From the NCBI RefSeq assembly GCF_049651025.1, contig NZ_JBASBH010000032.1, forward strand, positions 12,279-76,278: DNA of 64,000 nucleotides, read 5' to 3'. The notes below the pieces were generated by a model. It made no database searches. It had not been told where the DNA came from and was given only the letters and a program-made list of their open reading frames with translations. Below are positions 57,061 through 64,000 of this stretch, in pieces; positions within the stretch are counted from its first letter, which is position 1; every line of letters begins with the position of its first letter. The position numbers and the translations under genes were made by a program. This DNA is from Parvibaculum sp049651025. Lineage in GTDB: Bacteria > Pseudomonadota > Alphaproteobacteria > Parvibaculales > Parvibaculaceae.

Positions 57061-58671
57061 ATGCCTTGGAATTTCGGCGACATTCTCGATGCCATTTCGC
57101 CCGTGCTGCCGCAGGACTCGCCGGCGCTCATACACGGCACACGCCGCATTACCTGGGGCGAGATGACGAAGCGCAGCAACAATCTTGGCCGCGCACTCAT
57201 CGAACGCGGCGCGAAGCCCGGCGACAAGCTGGCCTTCTACATGCGCAACCGCCCCGAATATATGGAGCTGCTCGCCGCCGCCTATAAAGCGCGCCTGACC
57301 CATGTGAACGTCAACTATCGCTACAAGGCCGACGAAGTTTTCTACATCTTCGACAACTCCGATGCGCAGACGGTCGTTTACGGCAGCGAGTTCCGCGACA
57401 TCATCGAACAGATCCGTCCACGTCTCACCAAGGTCCAGACCTGGGTTGAAGTGAACAATGGCGGCGAGATCGCGCCCTTTGCAGAGCGCTATGAAACGCT
57501 GGCGACGACGGGATCGGGCGAACAGATCGACATCAAACGCTCGCCCGACGACATGCTCTTCATCTATACCGGCGGCACCACCGGGATGCCCAAGGGCGTG
57601 ATGTGGACGCATAACGATCTGCGCGAAGTCCAGCTCGCCGCGCTGCGCCGCCTCGGCCCGGTGCCGGAAACGCTGCCCGCGCTCATCGAAGCGATCAAGC
57701 TTGTCGGCCCTGCCGGCCCGATGATCCCCGCCTGCCCGCTGATGCACGGCACGGGTCTTCTGACCGCCAATGGAAACATGCTGTCCGGTGGCTGCGTCGT
57801 CACGCTCGATAACCAGTCGCTCGACCCCCATGAGCTTTGGGCCGCCGTCGATCGCAACAAGGTCCAGCAGGTCGCCATCGTCGGCGACGCCTTCGCAAAG
57901 CCGATGCTTCGCGCGCTCGAAGAACGGCCTATCTACGATCTCTCCAGCATCGTGACGATCATCTCGTCGGGCGTCATGTGGTCGACGGAAGTGAAGCGCG
58001 GCCTGTTGAAATACATGCCCAACGCGATCATGACCGACAGCTTTGGCGCGTCGGAAGCCGTCGGCCTCGGCTCCTCGCTGATGACGAAAGACGGCGAAAT
58101 CGCCACCGCCAAATTCCAGATCGGCGAGCGCTGCAAGGTGTTCGACGAAAATGACGAGCCGGTTGTTCCCGGTTCCGGCAAGCCGGGCTTCATCGCACTG
58201 GGCGCGCCGATCCCGGTCGGCTACTACAAGGATGCGGAAAAGACCGCCAAGACCTTCCGCACGGTTGGCGGCGAGCGCTACTCGATCCCCGGCGACTGGT
58301 GCACCGTCGAGCCGGACGGCACGCTGACGCTTCTCGGCCGCGGCTCCGCCTGCATCAACACGGCGGGCGAAAAAGTCTATCCCGAAGAAATCGAAGAAGC
58401 GCTGAAGACCCACCCGGCAGTCGAAGACGCACTCGTCGTCGGCCTGCCCGACGAAAAATGGGGCCAGTCCGTCACCGGCATCGTCAAGATCGCGCCCGGT
58501 CAGCAATTCGACGAAGAACAGCTCCGCGCCCATGTCCGCGCGCAGCTCGCGGGCTACAAGACGCCGAAACGCATCCTCATCGGCACCGCAGTCGCCTTCC
58601 GCGCTGCAAACGGCAAGGCCGACTACAAGACGGTCACCGCCTTCGCCAAGCAGGAACTCGGCGTCGCCTGA
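57061..58671 (+). CDS. Acyl-CoA synthetase (AMP-dependent ligase family)
   Basis: A 536-residue ANL-superfamily ligase activating a carboxylate to its CoA thioester. The P-loop FIYTGGTTGMPKGVMWTH (A3), the DSFGASEAVGLGSS motif (A5), GDWCTVEPDGTLTLLGRGS (A7/A8 region) and NTAGEKVYPEEIEEAL are intact, with the catalytic Lys in ANGKADYKTV near the C-terminus. GTG 57058 and ATG 57061 are adjacent; ATG is used, after GGGAGAA. With two acyl-CoA dehydrogenases behind it, a degradative role for a fatty, steroid-side-chain or aromatic acid is likely. Confidence 0.94.
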   Translation: MPWNFGDILDAISPVLPQDSPALIHGTRRITWGEMTKRSNNLGRALIERGAKPGDKLAFYMRNRPEYMELLAAAYKARLTHVNVNYRYKADEVFYIFDNSDAQTVVYGSEFRDIIEQIRPRLTKVQTWVEVNNGGEIAPFAERYETLATTGSGEQIDIKRSPDDMLFIYTGGTTGMPKGVMWTHNDLREVQLAALRRLGPVPETLPALIEAIKLVGPAGPMIPACPLMHGTGLLTANGNMLSGGCVVTLDNQSLDPHELWAAVDRNKVQQVAIVGDAFAKPMLRALEERPIYDLSSIVTIISSGVMWSTEVKRGLLKYMPNAIMTDSFGASEAVGLGSSLMTKDGEIATAKFQIGERCKVFDENDEPVVPGSGKPGFIALGAPIPVGYYKDAEKTAKTFRTVGGERYSIPGDWCTVEPDGTLTLLGRGSACINTAGEKVYPEEIEEALKTHPAVEDALVVGLPDEKWGQSVTGIVKIAPGQQFDEEQLRAHVRAQLAGYKTPKRILIGTAVAFRAANGKADYKTVTAFAKQELGVA

Positions 58672-58677
58672 TACAGT

Positions 58678-58707
58678 GGCGGAGAAGCGCATTGGCGTTT
58701 CTCCGCC
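58678..58707 (+). terminator. Possible terminator after the acyl-CoA synthetase gene
   Basis: GGCGGAGAA (58678-58686) pairs with TTCTCCGCC (58699-58707) over a 12-base loop, starting six bases after the stop codon. There is no good T-run, so it may be a weak or Rho-assisted end. A perfect 12-bp palindrome ATGCAATTGCAT follows at 58729-58740, in the promoter region of the dehydrogenase gene, and could be an operator. Confidence 0.45.
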
Positions 58708-58825
58708 GCTTTCGCCTGCTTACGACCAATGCAATTGCATGAATGGACAATTGCGCGAGCCTCCTCGCTTGATATGTTGTCGCAACTGCAATTGAAGCCC
58801 GCATTCAAGTACGAGGACATGCCGC

Positions 58826-60013
58826 ATGGAACCGATTGAGAAGTTCCGCCAGGAAACGCGCGAGTGGCTGGAGGCGAATTGCCCGCCTTCCATGCGCACC
58901 CCGATGCCCGAGGACGAGACACCCTGGGGCGGTCGCAACGCCAGATGGAAAAACCCGGAATCGAAACTGTGGCTCGACCGCATGGCGAGCCGCGGCTGGA
59001 CCGCGCCGACATGGCCCAAGGCTTACGGCGGCGGCGGGCTGACCAAGGAAGAAAACCTCGTACTCGGGCAGGAGCTGCGCCGCATCAAGGCGCGCCAACC
59101 CCTGTCGAGCTTCGGCCTCTGGATGCTTGGGCCCGCCCTTCTCGAATATGCGAACGAAGACCAGAAAAACGAATTCATCCCGCCGATCGTGCGCGGTGAA
59201 ATCCGCTGGTGCCAGGGCTATTCCGAGCCGGGCGCAGGCTCCGACCTTGCAGGCCTGCAAACAAAGGCCGAGGACAAGGGCGACCATTATCTGGTCAACG
59301 GCCAGAAGATCTGGACCTCCTACGCCGACAAGGCCGACTGGATTTTCTGCCTCGTGCGCACCGACAGCACGAAGAAGCATGACGGCATCAGCTTCCTTCT
59401 CTTCGACATGGCATCGCCCGGCGTCGAAGCCCGCCCGATCTCGATGATCTCCGGCGCATCGCCCTTCTGCGAAACCTTCTTCACCGATGTGAAGGTACCG
59501 AAGAAAAATCTCGTCGGCGAATTGAACAAGGGCTGGACGATTGCCAAGCGCCTTCTCCAGCATGAGCGCGACATGATCTCCGGCATGGGCCTCGGCTCCG
59601 GCGTCGGCTCGAGCGCGAGCCTCGAAAGCCTCGCCAAGGATTACTTCGGCGAGACGAACGGCAAGGTCGCAAGCGCGGCGTTGCGCGAGCACATCGCTCA
59701 GCAAAAAATGGACGGCAAGGCCTTCGCGCTGACGCTTCAGCGCACGGCCGAAGAAGCCAAGGCCGGTCAGGGCATGGGCGCCGCCTCGTCGATCTTCAAA
59801 TATTACGGGACCGAGCTCAACAAGCGCCGCTACGAGCTGATGCTCGAAATTCTCGGCACGCAGGGGCTCGGCTGGGAAGGCGAAGGCTTCACGCCGAACG
59901 AGATTGGCATCACGCGGTCATGGCTGCGCTCGAAGGGCAATTCGATCGAAGGCGGCACGTCTGAGGTGCAACTCAATGTCGTGGCCAAGCGCGTGCTTGG
60001 CCTGCCCGACTGA
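58826..60013 (+). CDS. Acyl-CoA dehydrogenase family protein (large-type subunit)
   Basis: A 395-residue FAD-dependent dehydrogenase. WCQGYSEPGAGSDLAGLQTK gives the flavin-binding loop, IWTSYADKADWIFCLVRTD the next strand, and the C-terminal domain ends RSWLRSKGNSIEGGTSEVQL, NVVAKRVLGLPD. The unusual SIEGGTSEVQ ending is typical of the FadE28/29-like and related steroid or fatty-acid dehydrogenases, which form alpha2beta2 heteromers with a second paralogue. That second gene follows 39 bases later. A heteromeric enzyme is therefore plausible but inferred. Confidence 0.92.
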   Translation: MEPIEKFRQETREWLEANCPPSMRTPMPEDETPWGGRNARWKNPESKLWLDRMASRGWTAPTWPKAYGGGGLTKEENLVLGQELRRIKARQPLSSFGLWMLGPALLEYANEDQKNEFIPPIVRGEIRWCQGYSEPGAGSDLAGLQTKAEDKGDHYLVNGQKIWTSYADKADWIFCLVRTDSTKKHDGISFLLFDMASPGVEARPISMISGASPFCETFFTDVKVPKKNLVGELNKGWTIAKRLLQHERDMISGMGLGSGVGSSASLESLAKDYFGETNGKVASAALREHIAQQKMDGKAFALTLQRTAEEAKAGQGMGAASSIFKYYGTELNKRRYELMLEILGTQGLGWEGEGFTPNEIGITRSWLRSKGNSIEGGTSEVQLNVVAKRVLGLPD

Positions 60014-60052
60014 ATTCCCGCGCAATCAAACAAACATAAGAGTTCAAGTCCG

Positions 60053-61192
60053 ATGGCATTGGTACTGACCGAGGAACAACAGCTTCTGCGCGATACGGCA
60101 ACGCAGTTCTTTCAGGAACGCGTCCCCGTCGCCAATCTGCGCAAGCTTCGCGATACGCATGACGCAACCGGCTTTGATCGCGGCGTCTGGAAAGAAATGT
60201 CCGATCTCGGCTTTGCCGGCATCCTGACGGCGGAAAAATACGGCGGCTCCGATTTCGGCCCCGTCGGCCTTGGCCTCGTGCTTGAACAGGCAGGCCGCAC
60301 GCTCGCCGCAAGCCCGCTCGTCTCGACCGTTCTGCTTGGCGGCTCCGCCGTGCAGCTTGCAGGCAGCGCAACGCAGCGCCAGGAAATTCTCTCCGCCATC
60401 GCGGCGGGCGAAACCGTCATCGCCCTCGCGCTCGAAGAAGGCGCACACCACAACCCGAACCACATCGCAATGCGCGCAAAACCCGAAGGTGCTGCCTATC
60501 GCATCACGGGCAAAAAAACCTTCGTGCTGGACGGCCATGTCGCCGACTGTCTGATCGTCGCGGCCCGCACATCCGGCGCCGACAACGACAAGTCCGGCGT
60601 CACGCTGTTCCTCGTCGACCCCAAGGCGCAGGGCGTCACGATCACGCGCACACTGATGGTCGACAGCCGCAACGCTGCCAACATCGCCTTCGACAATGTC
60701 AGCGTTTCGACCGATGCCGTGCTGGGCTCGGTCGATGGCGGCAATGACGTGCTCGAACAGGTGCTCGACATCGCCCGCATCGGCCTTGCGGCTGAACTGC
60801 TCGGCCTTGTGCAGGAAGTTTTCGACACGACCATCGACTATCTGAAAGAACGCAAGCAGTTCGGTGTCGCGATCGGCTCCTTCCAGGCATTGAAGCATCG
60901 CGCCGCCGACATGTTCGCCGAGATCGAGCTTTGCCGCTCCGTCGTCCTCGACGCGCTTTCCGCGCTCGAAGCACGCCGCAACGACGTGCCCCAGATCGCA
61001 AGCCTCGCCAAGGCCCGCCTTTCGGAAACCGCGCGCCGCGTGACGAATGAAGGGCTGCAAATGCGTGGCGGCATGGGCATGACCGATCAGTTCGACATCG
61101 GCCTCTACATGAAGCGCGCCCGCGTGGCCGCCGCCACCTTCGGCGACGCCAACTTCCACCGCGACCGCTACGCGACGCTGGAAGGCTTTTGA
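60053..61192 (+). CDS. Acyl-CoA dehydrogenase family protein (second subunit)
   Basis: A 379-residue paralogue of the preceding dehydrogenase. It has the N-terminal helical domain (LTEEQQLLRDTATQFFQERV), the middle beta domain (RITGKKTFVLDGHVADCLIV) and the C-terminal helical domain (YLKERKQFGVAIGSFQALKH; MRGGMGMTDQFDIGLYMKRA). The usual catalytic Glu position near MRGGMGMTDQ lacks an obvious Glu, consistent with the non-catalytic half of an alpha2beta2 enzyme. It follows the first dehydrogenase gene by 39 bases. Substrate unknown. Confidence 0.9.
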   Translation: MALVLTEEQQLLRDTATQFFQERVPVANLRKLRDTHDATGFDRGVWKEMSDLGFAGILTAEKYGGSDFGPVGLGLVLEQAGRTLAASPLVSTVLLGGSAVQLAGSATQRQEILSAIAAGETVIALALEEGAHHNPNHIAMRAKPEGAAYRITGKKTFVLDGHVADCLIVAARTSGADNDKSGVTLFLVDPKAQGVTITRTLMVDSRNAANIAFDNVSVSTDAVLGSVDGGNDVLEQVLDIARIGLAAELLGLVQEVFDTTIDYLKERKQFGVAIGSFQALKHRAADMFAEIELCRSVVLDALSALEARRNDVPQIASLAKARLSETARRVTNEGLQMRGGMGMTDQFDIGLYMKRARVAAATFGDANFHRDRYATLEGF

Positions 61193-61210
61193 TTGCTACG
61201 ACCCCACACC

Positions 61211-61306
61211 CGTCATGCGCGGGCTTGACCCGCGTATCCACGTCTTCCTTCTCTCACACGCAGAAAAGAAAGACGTGGATGGCCGGATCAAGTCCGGCCA
61301 TGACGA
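61211..61306. repeat. Composite inverted REP-like element
   Basis: A 96-bp palindromic element. CGTCATGCGCGGGCTTGACC opens it and GGTCAAGTCC-type sequence (GGATCAAGTCCGGCCATGACG) closes it, with the inner arms ATCCACGTCTT and AAGACGTGGAT also paired and a short TTCTCTCACACGCAGAAAAG loop. The outer arms are the same family as the palindromes at 11517-11601 and 42788-42812. The rest of the 61193-61463 gap holds the probable promoter of the next gene, with no other feature recognised. Confidence 0.75.
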
Positions 61307-61463
61307 ACGGCGATAAACGGGGAATATTGAGCCGAAATTGAGCTAATATCCCCCATCTCCATAATCTCGCCTCGATTTCATGTTGCCTTCCTTGACACCT
61401 TGGGACGCGCGGTATCTCCTCTGCGGACCCAGATTGTTGAGAAACAGAATCGGAGTAACACCT

Positions 61464-61772
61464 ATGCGCAAAATCACCATCGCCGCTGCCCTTGGCGCTG
61501 CCGGCCTTATGATTGCAGCGGTTCCCGCTTCCGCTCTCTCGAGCTATCAGGTCCAGACCGACGGCGGCGCGAACTTCGACGGTTCGCCGAGCAACACGAC
61601 CACGAATAGCGGCTTCTCGATGACGACGAGAACCAGCAAGGAAGACCCGATCACCGGCCTCCCCATTGCACCGGGCACGGCAAATTTCGGGGCGACCAGT
61701 TCAAGCCAGCCGGACCTGTCCCGCGACATGAACTGGCAGGGCACGGGCTACTATCTCCGCCCCAACAACTAG
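61464..61772 (+). CDS. Small secreted protein of unknown function
   Basis: A 102-residue protein with a clear signal peptide (MRKITIAAALGAAGLMIAAV to PASA-LSS, cleavage near residue 24). The mature part is low in charge and rich in Thr, Ser, Gly and Asn (GSPSNTTTNSGFSMTTRTSK), without cysteines, ending QGTGYYLRPNN. It probably stays disordered in the periplasm or at the cell surface. GGAG precedes ATG 61464. A strong terminator follows. No family recognised. Confidence 0.7.
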   Translation: MRKITIAAALGAAGLMIAAVPASALSSYQVQTDGGANFDGSPSNTTTNSGFSMTTRTSKEDPITGLPIAPGTANFGATSSSQPDLSRDMNWQGTGYYLRPNN

Positions 61773-61812
61773 AACGCCAGCGCCGCAGCGCGGTGCCTCT
61801 CGGACATGAAAC

Positions 61813-61841
61813 AAGCGCGATGCAACACATCGCGCTTTTTC
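61813..61841 (+). terminator. Intrinsic terminator after the small secreted protein
   Basis: AAGCGCGATG (61813-61822) and CATCGCGCTT (61828-61837) form a perfect 10-bp stem with loop CAACA and run into TTTCTTTG. It lies 41 bases after the stop codon. Confidence 0.85.
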
Positions 61842-61955
61842 TTTGAGAACCGCCCGCGCCACCCCTCTTACTCGACAAACAAACGCCCTCGCCGCATACT
61901 GCGCCCGCGTGGCCGTCCACGCTTCTTACCGCCCCTTTCAAGGACCGATACCGGC

Positions 61956-62192
61956 ATGGCTGACGAGACGAAAACCAGCGATCCCGAGCGCATCACCGTG
62001 CTCGCCAAAGACTTCACGCCAGCGGCCATGGAGTTTCATCGTCGCAACATGAGCGAGAAGGGCTACCGCATGGAAGGCCAGATCGTTCAGCGCAAGTTCC
62101 AGATGATCGAGGGCCTCGGTGCGCCGAAAGAGTTGTTCGACGGCGAGCTTTTCTATGCCGTCACCTTCGTGCGCAAAGGCATCGAGAAGTAG
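61956..62192 (+). CDS. Conserved small protein (78 residues), function unknown
   Basis: A 78-residue soluble protein: ERITVLAKDFTPAAMEFHRR, NMSEKGYRMEGQIVQRKFQM and ELFDGELFYAVTFVRK. The alternating pattern suggests a compact alpha/beta fold. AAGGA lies before ATG 61956, and the sequence looks like real protein rather than a shadow (balanced composition, good codon usage). It lies between two terminator-like regions and upstream of cspA. I do not know its function or family. Confidence 0.7.
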   Translation: MADETKTSDPERITVLAKDFTPAAMEFHRRNMSEKGYRMEGQIVQRKFQMIEGLGAPKELFDGELFYAVTFVRKGIEK

Positions 62193-62301
62193 GCATACCT
62201 CTTGAGGGTATCCGTTCAGACCGTCAGGATTTCGCTAGTACCGACAAGAACTTGGCGCCGTTGCGCTGGGTATTACGTCGCGTAAAGCGGCCTAAATACG
62301 G

Positions 62302-62468
62302 TTGACTCTCCCGATTTAATCCTGTCAGATTTCTGAGCAATCGCATTTTGGCCTGCCTTGGCTGCTCTGCCCTTCGGGCCAATCAAGACACTTCCCAAAA
62401 TCAGGTTGTCATCCGCCGCGCGATGGGAGCGTGGTTATTTCCGCACGCAAGTGCGCAAGGAGACGAAT
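62302..62468 (+). promoter_or_regulatory. cspA promoter and long untranslated leader
   Basis: TTGACT (62302-62307), 17 bp, then TCAGAT (62325-62330) is the best promoter match before cspA, giving a leader of about 130 bases. Long structured leaders are typical of cold-shock mRNAs, where they control stability and translation by temperature. AAGGAGACG is the ribosome-binding site. Leader folding was not computed. Confidence 0.5.
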
Positions 62469-62672
62469 ATGGCTACTGGTACTGTGAAGTGGTTCAACGC
62501 GCAAAAGGGCTACGGCTTTATCCAGCCGTCGGACGGCGGACGTGATGTGTTCGTGCACATCAGTGCCGTCGAACGTGCGGGCCTCAGCTCGCTGAATGAA
62601 GGCCAGAAAATCAATTACGAGCTCGTGACCGAAAAGGGCAAGACCTCGGCCGCAAATCTCACGGTTGCATAA
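62469..62672 (+). CDS. cspA: Cold-shock protein (CspA family)
   Basis: A 67-residue single cold-shock domain. RNP1 is KGYGFIQP and RNP2 DVFVHISAVE, preceded by the invariant start ATGTVKWFNAQKGYGFI. It binds single-stranded nucleic acid and melts mRNA structure. The long 5' leader points to post-transcriptional cold or stress control. It is followed by a GC-rich hairpin. Which of several csp paralogues it corresponds to cannot be told; the symbol names the family. Confidence 0.95.
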   Translation: MATGTVKWFNAQKGYGFIQPSDGGRDVFVHISAVERAGLSSLNEGQKINYELVTEKGKTSAANLTVA

Positions 62673-62698
62673 GGCTAAGGCCAGCGACTGAAATTCTT

Positions 62699-62719
62699 GG
62701 CCGGGCCCAGCGCCCGGCC
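62699..62719 (+). terminator. Likely terminator after cspA
   Basis: GGCCGGGC (62699-62706) and GCCCGGCC (62712-62719) form a perfect 8-bp GC stem with loop CCAGC, followed by ATTTGCGTTTC. The T-run is interrupted, so strength is uncertain. Confidence 0.65.
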
Positions 62720-62862
62720 ATTTGCGTTTCTGGCACCCAGCCTCGCCCCTACCCCCTCCGGCCAGTGCCCCACACAGGTCTTCATTCCTGATGCGAAGAG
62801 GTGCAAGGTTTGCGGCCCGATCGCCTCGTGCTCATCAGGAAACACATCGAGGGAGGAAAGCC

Positions 62863-63309
62863 ATGACCGGCAAAGCGAATAAGGTTGGTGTCTACCTCTG
62901 CGCCAAGGGCGCTGCCGACGCCATCGAGTTCTACAAGAAAGCCTTCGGCGCTGTCGCAACGGGCCCGCGCATTCTCGATCCGAAAAATCGCATCGGCCAC
63001 GCCGAATTCACCATCGGCGATACGCTGCTGATGATTTCAGACGAGCATCCGGAGGCGGGCATATTGAGCCCGCAATCGCTCGGCGGCACACCCATCGCAC
63101 TCACTCTCTATGTGGACGATGCGAGAGCCGTCTACGACCGCGCCGTCGCCGCAGGCGCAACCCCATTGCGCCCTGTCGCCGACCAGTTCTACGGCGAGCG
63201 CTCCGGACAGGTGACAGACCCCTTCGGTTTCCGCTGGACCGTTACCCAGCACATCGAAGACGTCTCGCCTGAAGAAATGCAGAAGCGCGCCAAGGCTCTC
63301 TACGGCTAG
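62863..63309 (+). CDS. VOC-family protein, PhnB-like
   Basis: A 148-residue protein of the PhnB/YdhR-like glyoxalase branch: VGVYLCAKGAADAIEFYKKA, GRIGHAEFTIGDTLLMISDE-type strand (IGHAEFTIGDTLLMISDEHP), LTLYVDDARAVYDRAVAAGA and DPFGFRWTVTQHIEDVSPEE at the end. The family has no single agreed reaction; PhnB itself is not needed for phosphonate use. GGGAGGAAAG precedes ATG 62863. The gene is followed 30 bases later by the MFS gene. Confidence 0.9.
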   Translation: MTGKANKVGVYLCAKGAADAIEFYKKAFGAVATGPRILDPKNRIGHAEFTIGDTLLMISDEHPEAGILSPQSLGGTPIALTLYVDDARAVYDRAVAAGATPLRPVADQFYGERSGQVTDPFGFRWTVTQHIEDVSPEEMQKRAKALYG

Positions 63310-63339
63310 GCTATCGCAATCGGCAAGGGCGGAAGCGCG

Positions 63340-64000
63340 ATGAAGGCGACAACCACGAAGAAGGCCATGGCCTTCATCTTCGTCACCATCCTCATCGATT
63401 CAATCGGCCTCGGCATCATCCTGCCGGTGCTGCCGCAACTGATCGAAGACCTGACAGGCGAAGGCCTGAGCGAGGCCGCGCGTTACGGCGGCTGGCTTTT
63501 GTTCATCTACGCGCTGGCGCAATTCATCTGCTCACCGATCATAGGCAATCTCAGCGACCGCTTCGGCCGGCGCCCTGTCCTGCTTCTCTCGCTCACCGCC
63601 ATGGGCCTCGACTACATATTGATGGGCTTTGCCCCCACCATCATCTGGCTTTTCATCGGTCGCCTCATCTCCGGCATTTGCGGCGCAAGCTACTCGACCG
63701 CCAATGCCTATATCGCCGACGTCACGCCGCCGGAAAGCCGCGCGCAAAGTTTCGGCTTGATGGGCGCAGCCTTCGGCCTTGGCTTCATCATCGGCCCGGT
63801 CGCCGGCGGTTTCCTCGGTGAATTTGGACCGCGCGCGCCCTTCTTCGCTGCCGCAGGCCTCGCGCTCGCAAATGCGCTTTATGGCTATCTCATCATTCCC
63901 GAAACGCTGCCGCCCGAACGCCGCCGTGCTTTCTCATGGGCGCGTGCCAACACGATGGGCGCCTTCGCACATTTGCGCGGTATACCCGCCGCCGCCATGC
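63340..64000 (+). CDS. MFS drug exporter of the TCR/Tet type (3' end outside the window)
   Basis: The first 220 residues of a major-facilitator transporter; the frame is open to the window edge. Helix 1 starts AMAFIFVTILIDSIGLGIIL, and the loop 2-3 motif A is SDRFGRRPVLLLSL. Motif-like GRLISGICGASYSTANAYIA and FGLGFIIGPVAGGFLGEFGP (motif C, antiporter type) place it with TetA-like 12-helix exporters. The most similar known proteins export tetracycline or other drugs, but the substrate here is unknown. GGAAG precedes the ATG. Confidence 0.9.
   Translation, partial: MKATTTKKAMAFIFVTILIDSIGLGIILPVLPQLIEDLTGEGLSEAARYGGWLLFIYALAQFICSPIIGNLSDRFGRRPVLLLSLTAMGLDYILMGFAPTIIWLFIGRLISGICGASYSTANAYIADVTPPESRAQSFGLMGAAFGLGFIIGPVAGGFLGEFGPRAPFFAAAGLALANALYGYLIIPETLPPERRRAFSWARANTMGAFAHLRGIPAAAM

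Noticed and set aside
57022..58692. A 556-codon open frame antisense to the acyl-CoA synthetase gene
   Set aside because: It is the mirror of a well-supported gene in GC-rich DNA, has no ribosome-binding site and no recognisable protein motifs; the plus-strand ligase motifs are unambiguous.
1..64000. CRISPR array, prophage, integron or transposase
   Set aside because: No regularly spaced repeats, no cas, integrase, phage structural or transposase motifs were seen in any frame; repeats are only REP-like palindromes.

Overview
The window looks like a chromosomal segment of a GC-rich alphaproteobacterium. Supporting points are a split petA-petB-petC (fbcFBC) cytochrome bc1 operon, the UbiK-like/YbjN/ProC neighbourhood, an OhrR-Ohr pair, HisKA_2-type kinases, a Zur-box zinc transporter and alphaproteobacterial REP-like palindromes. 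A Hyphomicrobiales/Parvibaculum-like host is my guess from gene content only. The segment is almost entirely coding. I see no transposase, phage gene, CRISPR array, rRNA or tRNA, so it reads as core chromosome with a few unusual regulatory arrangements.

Layout. 1-3.5 kb: tail of an EnvZ-type histidine kinase, REP palindromes, then a minus-strand run (ubiK-like, ybjN-like, proC, TetR/COQ9-like, csaA). 3.6-10.9 kb: plus-strand housekeeping genes (lgt, a MidA-type methyltransferase, pgeF, prs, rplY, pth, ychF, a dienelactone hydrolase). 11-12.7 kb: peroxide defence (ohrR, ohr, gpx). 12.7-15.3 kb: a Cys-type sulfatase with its formylglycine-generating enzyme. 15.4-20.2 kb: one minus-strand operon mtnP-apt-terC-mtnA-class II aldolase, a 5'-methylthioadenosine/5'-deoxyadenosine salvage route. 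20.3-23 kb: cytochrome bc1. 23.3-29.7 kb: trmL, hemF, an AraC regulator, small proteins, cca, two hydrolase-type genes. 29.9-36.8 kb: a MoxR/DUF58/DUF4159/vWA operon. 36.9-39.5 kb: a zinc ABC transporter behind a Zur-type box and a 34-residue membrane peptide. 39.6-42.8 kb: acetyltransferases, a methyltransferase-like protein and an SDR. 42.9-43.1 kb: a very small ArfA-like gene whose frame runs into a transcription terminator. 43-46.5 kb: a LysR-regulated quinone-stress cluster (wrbA, pirin, glutathionyl-hydroquinone reductase). 47-54.4 kb: amidase, HisKA_2 kinase, Nudix, a flagellin-like protein, a methyltransferase, a receiver-HPt-receiver trio and an alpha/beta hydrolase. 54.6-61.2 kb: a diiron ferritin-like protein, a secreted trypsin-like protein, and an acyl-CoA synthetase with two acyl-CoA dehydrogenases. 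61.4-64 kb: small proteins, cspA, a VOC protein and the start of an MFS exporter.

The most interesting observation is the ArfA-like ribosome-rescue gene at 42886. Its reading frame has no stop codon before a perfect 11-bp bidirectional terminator shared with the convergent lysR gene, so its mRNA should be non-stop. That is the logic known for arfA of gamma/betaproteobacteria. Second tier: a 15-bp perfect inverted repeat that can cover the ribosome-binding site of the kinase at 48595; the Zur box plus micro-ORF; the mtn salvage operon that appears to use an aldolase shunt; matched operators in front of ohrR and ohr; and a flagellin-like protein outside any flagellar locus.

All calls come from reading the sequence and from recalled family knowledge. 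No database search, structure prediction or expression data was available.
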